The translations under genes were made by a program, and so were the position numbers. This document shows, in pieces, positions 34,387 to 43,660 of a stretch of 64,000 nucleotides of DNA. The stretch's first letter is position 1. Each line of letters opens with the position of its first letter. This DNA comes from Bacteroidales bacterium. GTDB taxonomy: Bacteria; Bacteroidota; Bacteroidia; Bacteroidales; UBA932. The notes beneath the pieces were generated by a model. That model saw only the letters and a program-made list of their open reading frames with translations. It was not told the origin of the DNA and searched no databases. The stretch is from positions 1 to 64,000 of the forward strand of contig JAFSSE010000005.1 of the NCBI GenBank assembly GCA_017445755.1, read 5' to 3'.

Positions 34387-34780
34387 TGGAGATGGGCGGA
34401 GTCGAACCGCCGTCCAAACGTCGCACCAGGCGGCTTTCTACATGCTTATTCTTCCTTTGATTGTCGGGGAAAGATTGCCGGAAGACGGGCCGACTTTCCC
34501 TTATCCTTTAAGTCTTGGCCGGCTTTAAAGGAGTCCACCGGTGCATCCCGTCAGAATGATACCCCTTGGCCGGAACTTAACGGGACGAAAGTCCGAGGGA
34601 TACTCGTCGGCATCGCAACCTGGGCGACGCGGATTAAGCCATTTGACTTGGTCAAATTAAGCAGCGAGTGCATAGTTGTTATTGGCAACTGTTGTTTGGG
34701 ATCTGAGATTTACGGGCAAGGTCCCGACGCCCGGCATGCTTACCGTCCGACATCAACGCTGTCAAAACCAGTACATCCCC
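34387..34780 (-). ncRNA. ssrA: Transfer-messenger RNA
   Basis: The 5' end GGGGATGTACTGGTTTTGAC and the 3' end with GGTTCGACTCCGCCCATCTCC are the canonical tRNA-like ends of tmRNA; they pair over seven positions (GGGGATG with CATCTCC, one G-U). The tag reading frame resumes at GCC after CAGTT and reads ANNNYALAA before TAA, the usual proteolysis tag form. CCA is not encoded; the discriminator A is followed by CAA. Length to the discriminator is 394 nt. A TATCTTTG -7 box lies 11 nt upstream (34799-34792). tmRNA rescues stalled ribosomes with SmpB, which is not in this window. Confidence 0.96.
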
Positions 34781-34791
34781 ATTTTGCAGGA

Positions 34792-34799
34792 CAAAGATA
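34792..34799 (-). promoter_or_regulatory. -7 box upstream of ssrA
   Basis: TATCTTTG on the minus strand, 11 nt before the mature tmRNA 5' end, leaving a very short 5' leader for RNase P to remove. No TTG was seen at the -33 position. Confidence 0.5.
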
Positions 34800-34830
34800 C
34801 GGAAAAAATCCGGCTTTGCCCCTTTTATTT

Positions 34831-35253
34831 TTACTTCTGTGCGGCAGGAGTGGGTTTCGGAGCGGGAACTCCGGAGAGTTCCGCCGCAAGCTTGTCATAC
34901 TCCTGCTCGGTAATCATCTTGCAGCCGCCGTTGAAACGGGCGTCCAGCTCGACCTGGAGGCGACGGACATGAAGGTCTCCGTCAACCTTGCAGCCGGCCT
35001 TCAGCGACAGGGTGTCCTTGACATAGAAATTTCCCGTCATGGATCCCCAGAAATCCACATTCTGGCAGATGACATCACCCTTTACAACCGCCTTTTCACC
35101 GACAACGACGCGTCCTTTCGAGTATATCTTTCCGTCAAAAGATCCGTCGATACGGATATCTCCCGGAGAGGAAATCTCTCCCTTTACAACGGTGCCCGCA
35201 GAAATGCGGCTGACTTCGTTCACATTCACATTAGATTCCATTTTCGTAGCCAT
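34831..35253 (-). CDS. Bactofilin (polymer-forming cytoskeletal protein)
   Basis: A 140-residue bactofilin. The central right-handed beta-helix core shows as six-residue-type repeats in GEISSPGDIRIDGSFDGKIY, GRVVVGEKAVVKGDVICQNV and YVKDTLSLKAGCKVDGDLHV. Disordered ends flank it, the C-terminal one Pro/Ala/Lys-rich. Bactofilins polymerise without nucleotides and scaffold envelope or morphogenesis proteins. It begins 22 nt after secA and is probably in the same transcript. MATKMESN is the chosen start; the second Met (codon 5) is possible. Confidence 0.92.
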   Translation of the reverse strand: MATKMESNVNVNEVSRISAGTVVKGEISSPGDIRIDGSFDGKIYSKGRVVVGEKAVVKGDVICQNVDFWGSMTGNFYVKDTLSLKAGCKVDGDLHVRRLQVELDARFNGGCKMITEQEYDKLAAELSGVPAPKPTPAAQK

Positions 35254-35274
35254 ATTGTGTTTCTGTTATTTCTG

Positions 35275-38200
35275 TTATACAAGTCCCTTGCCGTGGCAGT
35301 TCTTATACTTGAGACCGGAGCCGCAGGGGCAGGGGTCGTTGCGTCCGACCTTCTTTTCAGCCCTGACCGGAGTCCTGGCGCGCTGCTCGCCGTTTGTAGT
35401 CAGCTGCGAAGGATCATTGGTCCGCATCTGGCTCATGTCCGTGCGGCGCGGCTGGGGTGCGCGCTGAGGAGCTTCATCACGGTCCCTCAGCGGCACAAAG
35501 GCACGGAGAAGGAATGAGAGGGCGTCCCTGTTAAGGTCCTCGAGCATCGCCGAGAAGAGGTTGTAGCTTTCGAGTTTATATACCACCAGCGGGTCCTTCT
35601 GCTCGTAAGCGGCATTCTGGACACTCTGCCTCAGATCGTCATTGTCGCGAAGGTGCTGCTTCCAGTGCTCGTCAATCTGGTAGAGGATAATATTGCGGCT
35701 GAGGGCCTTGGCTATTTCCTTCCCCTCGTTGTTGTAGGCCTTCTCAAGGTTCACGGTAAGGTTCAGCATCTTCTTCCCGTCGGAGATCGGAAGGGCTATG
35801 TTCTGGTACATGGAGCCCTGTTTCTCGTAAACCTGCTTGATGAAGGGATAGACCTTCGCGACCATGGCCTCCATACGGCGGTTATATACCTCCTCCATGT
35901 GGCTTGTCAGGGCGTCGGCGATTGCCTGCGGCTTTGCATGATCATAGAAGTCGGCGTCGAAACCGAGATCGATGGAGAGCTGGGCCATGACATATTCCTC
36001 GAAGGCCTCATAGGTCATTCCGGAGGCGCGCTCGGCGAAAATCATGGACATATCCATCATCATGTTCCGGACATCGATTTCGATGCGCTCACCGGAGAGG
36101 GCGTTGCGCCGGCGGCTGTAAATGGCCTCCCTCTGGTAGTTCATGACGTCGTCGTATTCGAGAAGGCGCTTACGGACGCCGAAATGGTTCTCTTCCACCT
36201 TCTTCTGGGCCGTTTCAATAGCGTTCGAAAGCATACTGGAAACGAGGGCTTCATCCTCCTTCATGCCCAGCCGGTCGACAACGGAGGCAATCCTTTCGGA
36301 GCCGAACTTACGCATCAGGTCATCCTCAAGGGATATATAGAAGGTAGAGGAACCGGGGTCTCCCTGACGTCCGGCACGGCCTCGCAGCTGGCGGTCGACA
36401 CGGCGGCTGTCATGGCGGGTCGTACCGATGATGGCAAGACCGCCCGCCTCCCTGACCTCAGGGGTAAGCTTGATATCGGTACCACGGCCGGCCATGTTGG
36501 TCGCAATGGTAACTTTCCCGCTCTGGCCCGCCTGGGCGACGATTTCCGCCTCCCTCGCGTGCTCCTTCGCGTTGAGGACATTCGGCCGGAGTCCCCTCCG
36601 GGTCATCATCCTCGCAAGCAGCTCGGAAGTCTCGACATCGGTCGTACCGACAAGGACCGGACGCCCGGCCTTGGACAGCTCGACAACCCTCTCGATAACG
36701 GCGTTGAACTTGGCGCGCTTGGTCCTGTAGATGATATCGTCCTGGTCGTCACGGATAACCGGACGGTTCGTCGGAATCACCACGACATCAAGCTTATAGA
36801 TACTCCAGAACTCGCCCGCCTCGGTCTCTGCGGTACCGGTCATACCGGCGAGCTTATGATACATCCTGAAATAATTCTGCAGGGTGACCGTCGCAAAGGT
36901 CTGGGTCGCGGCCTCAACCTTGACATTCTCCTTTGCCTCGACCGCCTGGTGGAGACCGTCGCTCCAGCGACGTCCCTCCATGATACGGCCAGTCGACTCA
37001 TCTACAATCTTGACCTTGTTGTCCACGATGACATAGTCGATGTCCTTGGTGAACATCGCATATGCCTTGAGGAGCTGGATAACCGTATGAACCCTCTCGC
37101 TCTTAAGGGAGAAGTCTTCCATCAGGGAATCCTTCTTCTGCTGCTTTTCAGCGGCGGAAAGGGACGGGTCATTCTGGATTTCAGCGATTGCGGTACCCAT
37201 ATCCGGAAGGACGAAGAACTCGCTGTCCCCTACCGCATTGGCAAGGAGGTCATGACCCTTGTCGGTCATGTCCACGCTGTTCTGGATCTCGCTGATGACA
37301 AAATAAAGGTCATCGGTAATCACCGGCATTTCGCGCTCATTGTCCTGGAGATAATAACCTTCCGTCTTCTGCATGAGCTGCTTCATTCCGGGTTCGCTGA
37401 GGAACTTGATGAGCGGCTGATATTTCGGGAGACCCTTGTAGCAGCGGAAGAGAAGTTTTCCGCCCTCCTCGGTGTTTCCGGCCGCGATAAGTTTCTTGGC
37501 ATTGTTCAGCGTCTCATTGACGAGGGCGCGCTGCTTGTTGTAAAGGGTTTCGACATAGGGACGGAACTCGAGGAACTGGGCGTCGTCATCGGCCTGCTGC
37601 ATAGGGCCGGAGATGATGAGCGGGGTCCTGGCGTCGTCGATAAGGACGGAGTCAACCTCATCGACAATGGCATAATGGTGTTTCCTCTGGACGAGGTCGT
37701 CGAGGCGGATCGCCATGTTGTCACGGAGGTAGTCGAAACCGAACTCGTTGTTCGTTCCGAAGGTAATATCGCAGTTGTACGCACGCTTGCGGGCGTCGCT
37801 GTTGGGTTCATGCTTGTCGATGCAGTCGACCGAAAGTCCATGGAACATGTAGATGGGTCCCATCCACTCCGAGTCTCGTTTCGAAAGGTAGTCGTTGACC
37901 GTAACGACATGGACGCCTTTTCCGGCGAGGGCATTGAGAAAGACCGGAAGAGTAGCCACAAGGGTCTTTCCTTCACCGGTCGCCATCTCGGCAATCTTGC
38001 CCTGATGGAGGACGATACCACCGATCAGCTGGACGTCATAGTGGACCATGTCCCAGGTCACTTCGTTACCTCCGGCCTGCCAGTGGTTCTGCCAGATGGC
38101 CTTGTCCCCCTCAATCCGGACAAAATCGTTGTCAGCGGCGAGGTTCCTGTCGAATTCGGAAGCGGTAACTTCAACCGTCTCGTTCCCCGCGAAGCGGCGG

Positions 38201-38556
38201 GCCGTGGATTTCACTATTGCAAAGGCCTCCGGAAGGATTTCTTCAAGAATCTTCTCGATTGCCTCGTCCTCGTCTTTCACGAGTTTATCGGACTCTGTTG
38301 CAAGCGCCTCTTTCTCGGAAACGGGAATATCCCCCGCGATTTCGACCTTGATTTCTTCTATACGCTTCTCGAACGGGGCCTCGACCTCGGCAATGCGCCT
38401 GCGGAGTTCCGCAGTCCTCGAACGGAGTTCATCATTTGAGAGGGCGTCAATCTCAGGATACACCGCAAGGATCTTATCCAGAATCGGTTTTACCTGTTTC
38501 ATGTCCCGGTCGGATTTCGAACCGAATACTTTCCTGATTATATCAGCTAATGCCAT
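35275..38556 (-). CDS. secA: Preprotein translocase ATPase SecA
   Basis: A 1093-residue SecA, long for the family because of insertions typical of Bacteroidetes. Motor motifs: [11 protein letters not shown] (Walker A), [16 protein letters not shown] (Walker B region), [20 protein letters not shown] (motif VI) with [10 protein letters not shown]. It ends in a SEC-C zinc motif ([17 protein letters not shown]). It drives unfolded preproteins through SecYEG. ATG 38556 ([11 protein letters not shown]) is chosen over a TTG at 38571. A TATCTTTG -7 box lies at 38596-38589. Bactofilin follows in the same direction. Confidence 0.97.
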   Translation of the reverse strand: MALADIIRKVFGSKSDRDMKQVKPILDKILAVYPEIDALSNDELRSRTAELRRRIAEVEAPFEKRIEEIKVEIAGDIPVSEKEALATESDKLVKDEDEAIEKILEEILPEAFAIVKSTARRFAGNETVEVTASEFDRNLAADNDFVRIEGDKAIWQNHWQAGGNEVTWDMVHYDVQLIGGIVLHQGKIAEMATGEGKTLVATLPVFLNALAGKGVHVVTVNDYLSKRDSEWMGPIYMFHGLSVDCIDKHEPNSDARKRAYNCDITFGTNNEFGFDYLRDNMAIRLDDLVQRKHHYAIVDEVDSVLIDDARTPLIISGPMQQADDDAQFLEFRPYVETLYNKQRALVNETLNNAKKLIAAGNTEEGGKLLFRCYKGLPKYQPLIKFLSEPGMKQLMQKTEGYYLQDNEREMPVITDDLYFVISEIQNSVDMTDKGHDLLANAVGDSEFFVLPDMGTAIAEIQNDPSLSAAEKQQKKDSLMEDFSLKSERVHTVIQLLKAYAMFTKDIDYVIVDNKVKIVDESTGRIMEGRRWSDGLHQAVEAKENVKVEAATQTFATVTLQNYFRMYHKLAGMTGTAETEAGEFWSIYKLDVVVIPTNRPVIRDDQDDIIYRTKRAKFNAVIERVVELSKAGRPVLVGTTDVETSELLARMMTRRGLRPNVLNAKEHAREAEIVAQAGQSGKVTIATNMAGRGTDIKLTPEVREAGGLAIIGTTRHDSRRVDRQLRGRAGRQGDPGSSTFYISLEDDLMRKFGSERIASVVDRLGMKEDEALVSSMLSNAIETAQKKVEENHFGVRKRLLEYDDVMNYQREAIYSRRRNALSGERIEIDVRNMMMDMSMIFAERASGMTYEAFEEYVMAQLSIDLGFDADFYDHAKPQAIADALTSHMEEVYNRRMEAMVAKVYPFIKQVYEKQGSMYQNIALPISDGKKMLNLTVNLEKAYNNEGKEIAKALSRNIILYQIDEHWKQHLRDNDDLRQSVQNAAYEQKDPLVVYKLESYNLFSAMLEDLNRDALSFLLRAFVPLRDRDEAPQRAPQPRRTDMSQMRTNDPSQLTTNGEQRARTPVRAEKKVGRNDPCPCGSGLKYKNCHGKGLV

Positions 38557-38588
38557 ATTAATAATACTCAACTAATAAATTCAATTTA

Positions 38589-38596
38589 CAAAGATA
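38589..38596 (-). promoter_or_regulatory. -7 box of the secA promoter
   Basis: TATCTTTG on the minus strand, about 32 nt before ATG 38556; no exact TTG 19-21 nt upstream. The divergent GT2 gene has TAACTTTG at 38640-38647 on the plus strand, so this 100-nt gap carries two opposed promoters. Confidence 0.5.
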
Positions 38597-38639
38597 ACAG
38601 AAAATCCCGAATAATCCGGCCATTTTGCCATAATATTAT

Positions 38640-38647
38640 TAACTTTG
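38640..38647 (+). promoter_or_regulatory. -7 box of the first GT2 gene
   Basis: TAACTTTG ends 8 nt before ATG 38656, giving at most a few bases of leader. No exact TTG at -33. Confidence 0.45.
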
Positions 38648-38655
38648 CTCCCGAC

Positions 38656-39597
38656 ATGAGAATCAGCGTCGTCATACCCGCCTTCAATGCCGCCTCCCGT
38701 CTCTCCCGTGCAATCCGGAGTGCCGGAGACGCGGCGGAAGTAATAATTGTGGACGACGGCTCAACTGACGCTACGGCTGAAATAGCGGAATCATTTGAAG
38801 GAGCGAAGGTTATAAGGCAAAAGAATTCCGGAGTTTCGGCTGCCAGGAACAGGGGTGTCGAAGCGGCTGCGGGAGACTACCTCTGCTTTCTGGATGATGA
38901 CGACTCCCTGGATTCCCTCTCAATTCTCAGTGGCGAAGAGGTGCCGCATGAAGCTCCCGACATGATTATTCTCCGAAGCTTTATCGGCGAAAAGGAGAGA
39001 TATCCATGGAAAGGGATTTTCGATGAAAATACCCCTTACTCACCTTCCGACCTTCTCTCCAGGGGATACCTCCGGGGCAGCGCCTGCGGAGTACTTTTCA
39101 GGAGGAAATTCCTGGAAGATAATGCAATACGCTTTGCAGAGGGAGTCCGGCTCGGAGAAGATACGGTCTTCTTTGCAGAAGCCCTTTCCAGGGCCGGCAG
39201 CGTAATGTTCCGTGACCTTCCCCTGTACCTTATCACGCCCCGTGAAGGCAGCGCATCCAGAAAGCCCTCGGAGACGGATATACCCTGCTATGCCGATGCA
39301 ATTGAGGCGGCCATAGGACGCCTTCCCGCCTCTCCGCTAAGAAACCTTACTGTATTCAAACTCATAATAGTCCTGACCTCCCGAGCCGCGGCCCTGCGCC
39401 TTGGTCCCGGGAAGACTGCGGAAGCGGCCCGGCTGCGCTCCGGGGCTCTCCCCATAAAACTGGATGGAATTTCTACGGAAAGGGCTAAAATCCGTCTTCT
39501 GAACTTCTCATATCCCCTTTTCTACCACCTGATCGCCTTTCGCGACCAGCTCCGGGGAAAACCTACCGACGGAAAAGGCGTTTCAGAAAATATGTAA
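38656..39597 (+). CDS. Glycosyltransferase family 2
   Basis: A 313-residue GT-A fold enzyme. It begins MRISVVIPAFNAASRLSRAI; the nucleotide-binding VIIVDDGSTDAT, NSGVSAARNRGVEAA and the metal-binding acidic cluster FLDDDDSL are all present. It transfers a sugar from a nucleotide donor in surface glycan assembly; donor and acceptor are unknown. It is single on its strand and its last 35 nt overlap the convergent rhamnosyltransferase-like gene. The near-leaderless promoter upstream faces away from secA. Confidence 0.9.
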   Translation: MRISVVIPAFNAASRLSRAIRSAGDAAEVIIVDDGSTDATAEIAESFEGAKVIRQKNSGVSAARNRGVEAAAGDYLCFLDDDDSLDSLSILSGEEVPHEAPDMIILRSFIGEKERYPWKGIFDENTPYSPSDLLSRGYLRGSACGVLFRRKFLEDNAIRFAEGVRLGEDTVFFAEALSRAGSVMFRDLPLYLITPREGSASRKPSETDIPCYADAIEAAIGRLPASPLRNLTVFKLIIVLTSRAAALRLGPGKTAEAARLRSGALPIKLDGISTERAKIRLLNFSYPLFYHLIAFRDQLRGKPTDGKGVSENM

Positions 39598-40396
39598 ACT
39601 TCGCCAGGGCGAACTGCCAGGAAGGAGTTCCGATATAGGTCCTGAAATAGTAGGACTCGCTTTCGAATTTCATCGAACGGATTGCGACCCTGCTGTAATA
39701 GGAGCGGGTTGTCGCCCCATGCTCATGGATAACCCTGACTTCCGGATAGAACCAGACGCAGCGGCCGATTGCCTTCATCCTTTCCGAAAGGATTGCCTCC
39801 TCCCCATAGAGGAAGGTCGCGGGATCGAACATGCCGGCGGCGAAAAAATCGGCGGCGCGGACCATGAAAAACGCCCCGGTAACCCTGTAGTGAGGCCCTT
39901 CTGCCGCAGATTCGGCATAATCGCGGTACAGTTTCGCATCGAGGGTTTTCTTCCGGTAAAAGAGCTTCCCCCAATAAGGCAGCAGATGGCGCTCGGAAAA
40001 AGTCATGAACGGTTCCGGGCCCTGGCGCCTTTGATCCAGCCCGACCACCTCCGGACCGATGACTCCTGCATCCTCAAGGGCCGAAAGGCGCTCTGCCATA
40101 CGGTCTGCAACGTCAGGCGAAAAGAACCTGATGTCATTATTTGCAAATAGGATAAAATCGGGGTTCCAGTTATCCCTGAGCCATTCTGCACCGAGATTGT
40201 TCCCCCGCGCGAAGCCCAGGTTTTCCTCCGAACGGATGACTTCCACCTCCGACGGAAGGTCGGTCAGTTCTCCCCTGCTGTCATTATCGACCACAACTAT
40301 CCGGTGGGGAGATGATACCTTACTGCACTCTTCCCTGATAAAGGCAGAGGTCAGTTTTTCACTGTGGTAATTTATAATGACAATACCTATGTTCAT
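39563..40396 (-). CDS. Glycosyltransferase family 2, rhamnosyltransferase-like
   Basis: A 277-residue GT2 enzyme of the WbbL/rhamnosyltransferase type: IVIINYHSEKL, VVVDNDSRGEL, NLGFARGNNLGAEWL, ILFANNDIRF (the DxD equivalent is NND) and the acceptor-side VTGAFFMVRAADF and LYGEEAILSERMK. dTDP-rhamnose synthesis genes 15 kb away in the window support a rhamnose donor, but this is inference. It is last in the five-gene polysaccharide operon and overlaps the GT4 gene by ATGA. Confidence 0.88.
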   Translation of the reverse strand: MNIGIVIINYHSEKLTSAFIREECSKVSSPHRIVVVDNDSRGELTDLPSEVEVIRSEENLGFARGNNLGAEWLRDNWNPDFILFANNDIRFFSPDVADRMAERLSALEDAGVIGPEVVGLDQRRQGPEPFMTFSERHLLPYWGKLFYRKKTLDAKLYRDYAESAAEGPHYRVTGAFFMVRAADFFAAGMFDPATFLYGEEAILSERMKAIGRCVWFYPEVRVIHEHGATTRSYYSRVAIRSMKFESESYYFRTYIGTPSWQFALAKFTYFLKRLFRR

Positions 40397-41523
40397 CCGA
40401 GAAGGGTTTTATAAAAGTCCATGATTTTCGGCCCGTAGGCCTCTTCCGAGAAGCGTTCTACGGCAACGTCCCCCGCCGCCTCGACCATTTCCGAAGGGAA
40501 TCTCTCCGAAAGGGAACGGATTGCTTCGGCACACTCCCCGGTGGTAGAGAAGAGAATGCCGGTCCTGCCGTCTTCAAGTATATCCAGGGAGCCGCCGGAG
40601 CGCCTCGCAATAACCGGGCAGCCGTAGAACATGGCTTCAACCGTTACTCGGCCAAGACCCTCGGAGCGGGATGTCATGAGAAAGCCCGACGCCCTCTCCA
40701 TCTGGCTCTTAATATCGGCTGTAAAATCAACAAAATCAAGATATTCAGAAGCGCCGTATGAAGCTGCGATTGAGGTAAGGGATTCCTTCATCTCATCACC
40801 GCAGTGCCCGGTCAGCCGGAGCCGGTACCCGGAACGGAAAACCCCTGAAAGGCAGAAGGCCAGGACCGCCGTTTCCGGCTGTTTCGCCGGGGAGAAAAGG
40901 CTGGCCGAGAAGAGAAAATACTTCTCTTTCTCAGAGCTCTTCAAGCGGTCGGAAGCGGGGCGGACAGCGTCATTTATCCAGCGGGCGCAGGGATGGTTTT
41001 CAAGAGAAAAATGCTCAAAGATGCCGCTGGAAATAGCCAGGACCCCTTCGGAAGAGAGAAGCTTCTTCCCGAAGCGGCGAAATCCAAGAAAAGGACGCTG
41101 CCCGAAATCGAGGTCCATGTATTCACGAAGGTGCCAGAGGTGAGGTACGCCGAGGGCGCGGGCGATGTAAAGCCCGATGTCCACGGTTCCGGAGTTGGAA
41201 TGGACAAGCCGTATATCCCTGTCCTTCAAAAGGGTAAGGGCCCGGCGAACTGTCTTTCTGCGGCTCACAAGGACGTTCAGAAGATGGGGAAGGGTCCTGA
41301 AAACCTTTTTCCAGATACTCCCGTTGAAGGTTCCTCTCTGAAAGGGAATAACTATTACCTCATAACCCTCCGAACGAAGGAAGTTTCCGACAACCCCGTC
41401 CTCGCGTAGCAGCACTGTCGGACGGACCTCTTCCCGGAGCGAATGCATGAGATTCATTAGGGAGAGGGTCGCACCTCCGACCGTACGGTCTTCATTATTG
41501 ACATAGAGGACGTTTATCATCAC
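40393..41523 (-). CDS. Glycosyltransferase family 4
   Basis: A 376-residue GT-B enzyme. The C-terminal donor-binding half is clear: SASLFSPAKQPETAVLAF, then TSRSEGLGRVTVEAMFYGCP with the family's E-x7-E (EGLGRVTVE), and RRSGGSLDILEDGRTGILF. The N-terminal half carries GGATLSLMNLMHSL. It is a retaining transferase for a surface glycan; sugar unknown. ATGA overlaps on both sides (40393-40396 and 41520-41523) tie it to its neighbours in the flippase operon. Confidence 0.9.
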   Translation of the reverse strand: MMINVLYVNNEDRTVGGATLSLMNLMHSLREEVRPTVLLREDGVVGNFLRSEGYEVIVIPFQRGTFNGSIWKKVFRTLPHLLNVLVSRRKTVRRALTLLKDRDIRLVHSNSGTVDIGLYIARALGVPHLWHLREYMDLDFGQRPFLGFRRFGKKLLSSEGVLAISSGIFEHFSLENHPCARWINDAVRPASDRLKSSEKEKYFLFSASLFSPAKQPETAVLAFCLSGVFRSGYRLRLTGHCGDEMKESLTSIAASYGASEYLDFVDFTADIKSQMERASGFLMTSRSEGLGRVTVEAMFYGCPVIARRSGGSLDILEDGRTGILFSTTGECAEAIRSLSERFPSEMVEAAGDVAVERFSEEAYGPKIMDFYKTLLG

Positions 41524-42542
41524 TTCAGGGCATTATCAAGGAAAGCTTCCGCTTCGCTCCGGAAAGAGCGGAGAATTTCGGAAACCCGTTCATAATCAAT
41601 AGGTTCATCCATTACCTCCGCGCGCCCGTCATTGACAAGGCGGGAAGACAGGCCGACCTTCCCGAGAAGGGAGCCGGTTCGGACGTTCTCCCCTACCGGA
41701 ACGGAAAGGAAGGGCTTTTGGAAAACGATGGAAAAAGCGACTCCGTGGAAAGAGGAAGTAACTACGCATGAAGCTCCCGCGACAAGCGAGAGGAACCGCT
41801 CCGGGGAGGCCCACTGCTCGGTTCCCTTCCGGCAGCGCCAGGAGGCACGGGGAGAGAGGATAATGAGCGGAAGTCCCTTGTTTTCAGCGACTTTCCGGGC
41901 AAGGGAAACAACTTTCTCCCCTTCCAGCATCGGATATGCAAGAACATACCCCTTAGCGGAAGGCACCCCGGCAAGGTCATTCCATATTGTAGGATCCACA
42001 AGAAGCACCGGATCCTGCAGCAGGGCAACTTCCTCTCCCCGCGCTGTCAAAGAATCAAACAGAGCTTTTTCCCGGACGCTCAGGGCATCAAAACGGCCCT
42101 GGAAAACGGGATCCGCCCCGTCAGAACTGGCCGACCAGGCGATTTTTTTAGCTTCCCCGCATTCGAAGGCGCCATGGTACACAGGGTCGGGGCCGCCTGT
42201 CCAGCGGGGATTCCAGACCTGGTCGCTTCCGACAAGGACGGCATCGAAGCCCTCGAAGGAGCGAGTCAGCGGAAAACGTCTTATGAAACGGCGGAACCCC
42301 CGGCTTCGAATTGAACGGGACAGGGATTCCGGAACGTATTTAAGGAGATATGTAAAGCCCTCCGAGCGGAGGCGTCCCCCGTCGAAGCGCCATGGCCAGT
42401 AAGAGGCCTCAACAGCCGGATTCCGGTAATCTATTACCCTCACACTGTGGCCGAGCGAAGAGAGAAGGCGCACGCTGGCGTACGTCTGAAGCATCGCACC
42501 GTAGTTGTGAGCGTAATGGAGTGTCAGGATTCCGATTTTCAT
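41520..42542 (-). CDS. Polysaccharide pyruvyl transferase family protein
   Basis: A 340-residue member of the pyruvyl transferase family, which adds pyruvate ketals to sugars of exopolysaccharides using phosphoenolpyruvate. Typical parts: ILTLHYAHNYGAMLQTYASV at the N-terminus, DAVLVGSDQVWNPRW, and the C-terminal TSSFHGVAFSIVFQKPFLSV. It directly follows an FrhB-like iron-sulfur protein, a pairing often seen in polysaccharide clusters of anaerobes. ATGA overlaps join it to both neighbours. Confidence 0.9.
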   Translation of the reverse strand: MKIGILTLHYAHNYGAMLQTYASVRLLSSLGHSVRVIDYRNPAVEASYWPWRFDGGRLRSEGFTYLLKYVPESLSRSIRSRGFRRFIRRFPLTRSFEGFDAVLVGSDQVWNPRWTGGPDPVYHGAFECGEAKKIAWSASSDGADPVFQGRFDALSVREKALFDSLTARGEEVALLQDPVLLVDPTIWNDLAGVPSAKGYVLAYPMLEGEKVVSLARKVAENKGLPLIILSPRASWRCRKGTEQWASPERFLSLVAGASCVVTSSFHGVAFSIVFQKPFLSVPVGENVRTGSLLGKVGLSSRLVNDGRAEVMDEPIDYERVSEILRSFRSEAEAFLDNALK

Positions 42543-43660
42543 AAGTGTCTTTTCACTTTGGCGACAAACCTGTCAAGCCGGTAGCGGAGCGACAGGTTTC
42601 CGTAACGGCGGATGACATAATCAAGTCCCCTGCGAAGATAATCATTTTCAATGGAAGATGAAAGCGGATGGAGGTCCGAAGGATGTTCCAGATTGGGCTG
42701 CATGACCTTCCTGACATCCAGCGGAAGGGTTTCCGCTCCGGGAAGGACCGCTTCCAGAAGATCCCTTCCCTTTTCGCTTCCAATCAGGCACAGGGAGCAT
42801 CCCCTGTCATCCGAAGCGAAGTCCTTCGAAACCCGTTCAATTCCCCAGCAGTCAGCCATTGTAAGGTCTGTCGTACGGCTTAGGGAAGCGAAGGGGCAGG
42901 ACCCGCAGGAGGGCCGGAGAATCATATGCTGGTAGAAAAGATAGGTATATGCGTCGTCAACCTGCTTTTTATCTCCGAAAAAATAGGCCTCCACGTGGCT
43001 GTGCCAGCCCTTTTCGACGTCCCGGAAAGTCACTCCCGTAACCTTCTCCCCCGCCTTTTTCTCCTGGCGGCGAAGGGCCGAGAGCCATACTGCCGGGGAC
43101 GGAGTCCCATGGCAGACCATATCGGCAAGGAAAAGCCGCTCACGGTACTTTTCTCCGGCAAGGGAAGCTATTCCCGCGCACTGGCAGGGAGTACCCGTAA
43201 AAAGGACGTTCCTACCGCTCTTAAGATCCGAAAGGACTGCGGAAGGAATCCCTTCCATGTCACTCTGGACATACTTGCTGCGGCGGAATCCCTCCGCTTC
43301 GGAAAGAGTCTCCGCCCGCTTATGGGAAACGCTCCAGTCCTCCCTGAAGGCAGCTCCATACACAACCCAGCCGCGGGAGATCGCTTCCTTCACAAGGGCG
43401 GCGGAAAGGCCTCCGCTCTGGCTCTTTCGGAGCGATTCGCTGAATCGGACGGCGAGTGCCTCGGGATCAGAATCCCGCTGCACAACGTCATGGAAGGCAC
43501 ATATCTTATCGCATAGCCCGCAGCGGGTGCATATTTCATGATTTATCTTGGGATATAGGAATCCCATCGGGTCCCTTTCCATCGAGATTGCCCCGACAGG
43601 ACAGGCGGCCTCGCAGGAGGCGCAGCCGCAGCACTCTTCCCTTGGCCTGGTGTCGATCAT
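42539..43660 (-). CDS. FrhB/FdhB-like iron-sulfur protein of a polysaccharide cluster
   Basis: A 373-residue protein with two N-terminal [4Fe-4S] motifs (CCGCASCEAACPVGA and CTRCGLCDKICAF) followed by the coenzyme F420 hydrogenase beta-subunit type domain: KSQSGGLSAALVKEA, VLFTGTPCQCAGIASL, MVCHGTPSP and LTMADCWGIE. Further cysteines (RPSCGSCPF) may hold another cluster. The family uses flavin and Fe-S to pass electrons; members inside glycan clusters have no settled function. Flanked by the flippase and pyruvyl transferase genes with ATGA overlaps. Confidence 0.88.
   Translation of the reverse strand: MIDTRPREECCGCASCEAACPVGAISMERDPMGFLYPKINHEICTRCGLCDKICAFHDVVQRDSDPEALAVRFSESLRKSQSGGLSAALVKEAISRGWVVYGAAFREDWSVSHKRAETLSEAEGFRRSKYVQSDMEGIPSAVLSDLKSGRNVLFTGTPCQCAGIASLAGEKYRERLFLADMVCHGTPSPAVWLSALRRQEKKAGEKVTGVTFRDVEKGWHSHVEAYFFGDKKQVDDAYTYLFYQHMILRPSCGSCPFASLSRTTDLTMADCWGIERVSKDFASDDRGCSLCLIGSEKGRDLLEAVLPGAETLPLDVRKVMQPNLEHPSDLHPLSSSIENDYLRRGLDYVIRRYGNLSLRYRLDRFVAKVKRHL

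Noticed and set aside
35653..38439. A 928-codon open frame on the plus strand, antisense to secA
   Set aside because: It mirrors secA codon by codon; the long opening comes from the GC-rich codon use of secA. It has no start signals, and the translation is low in recognisable domains.
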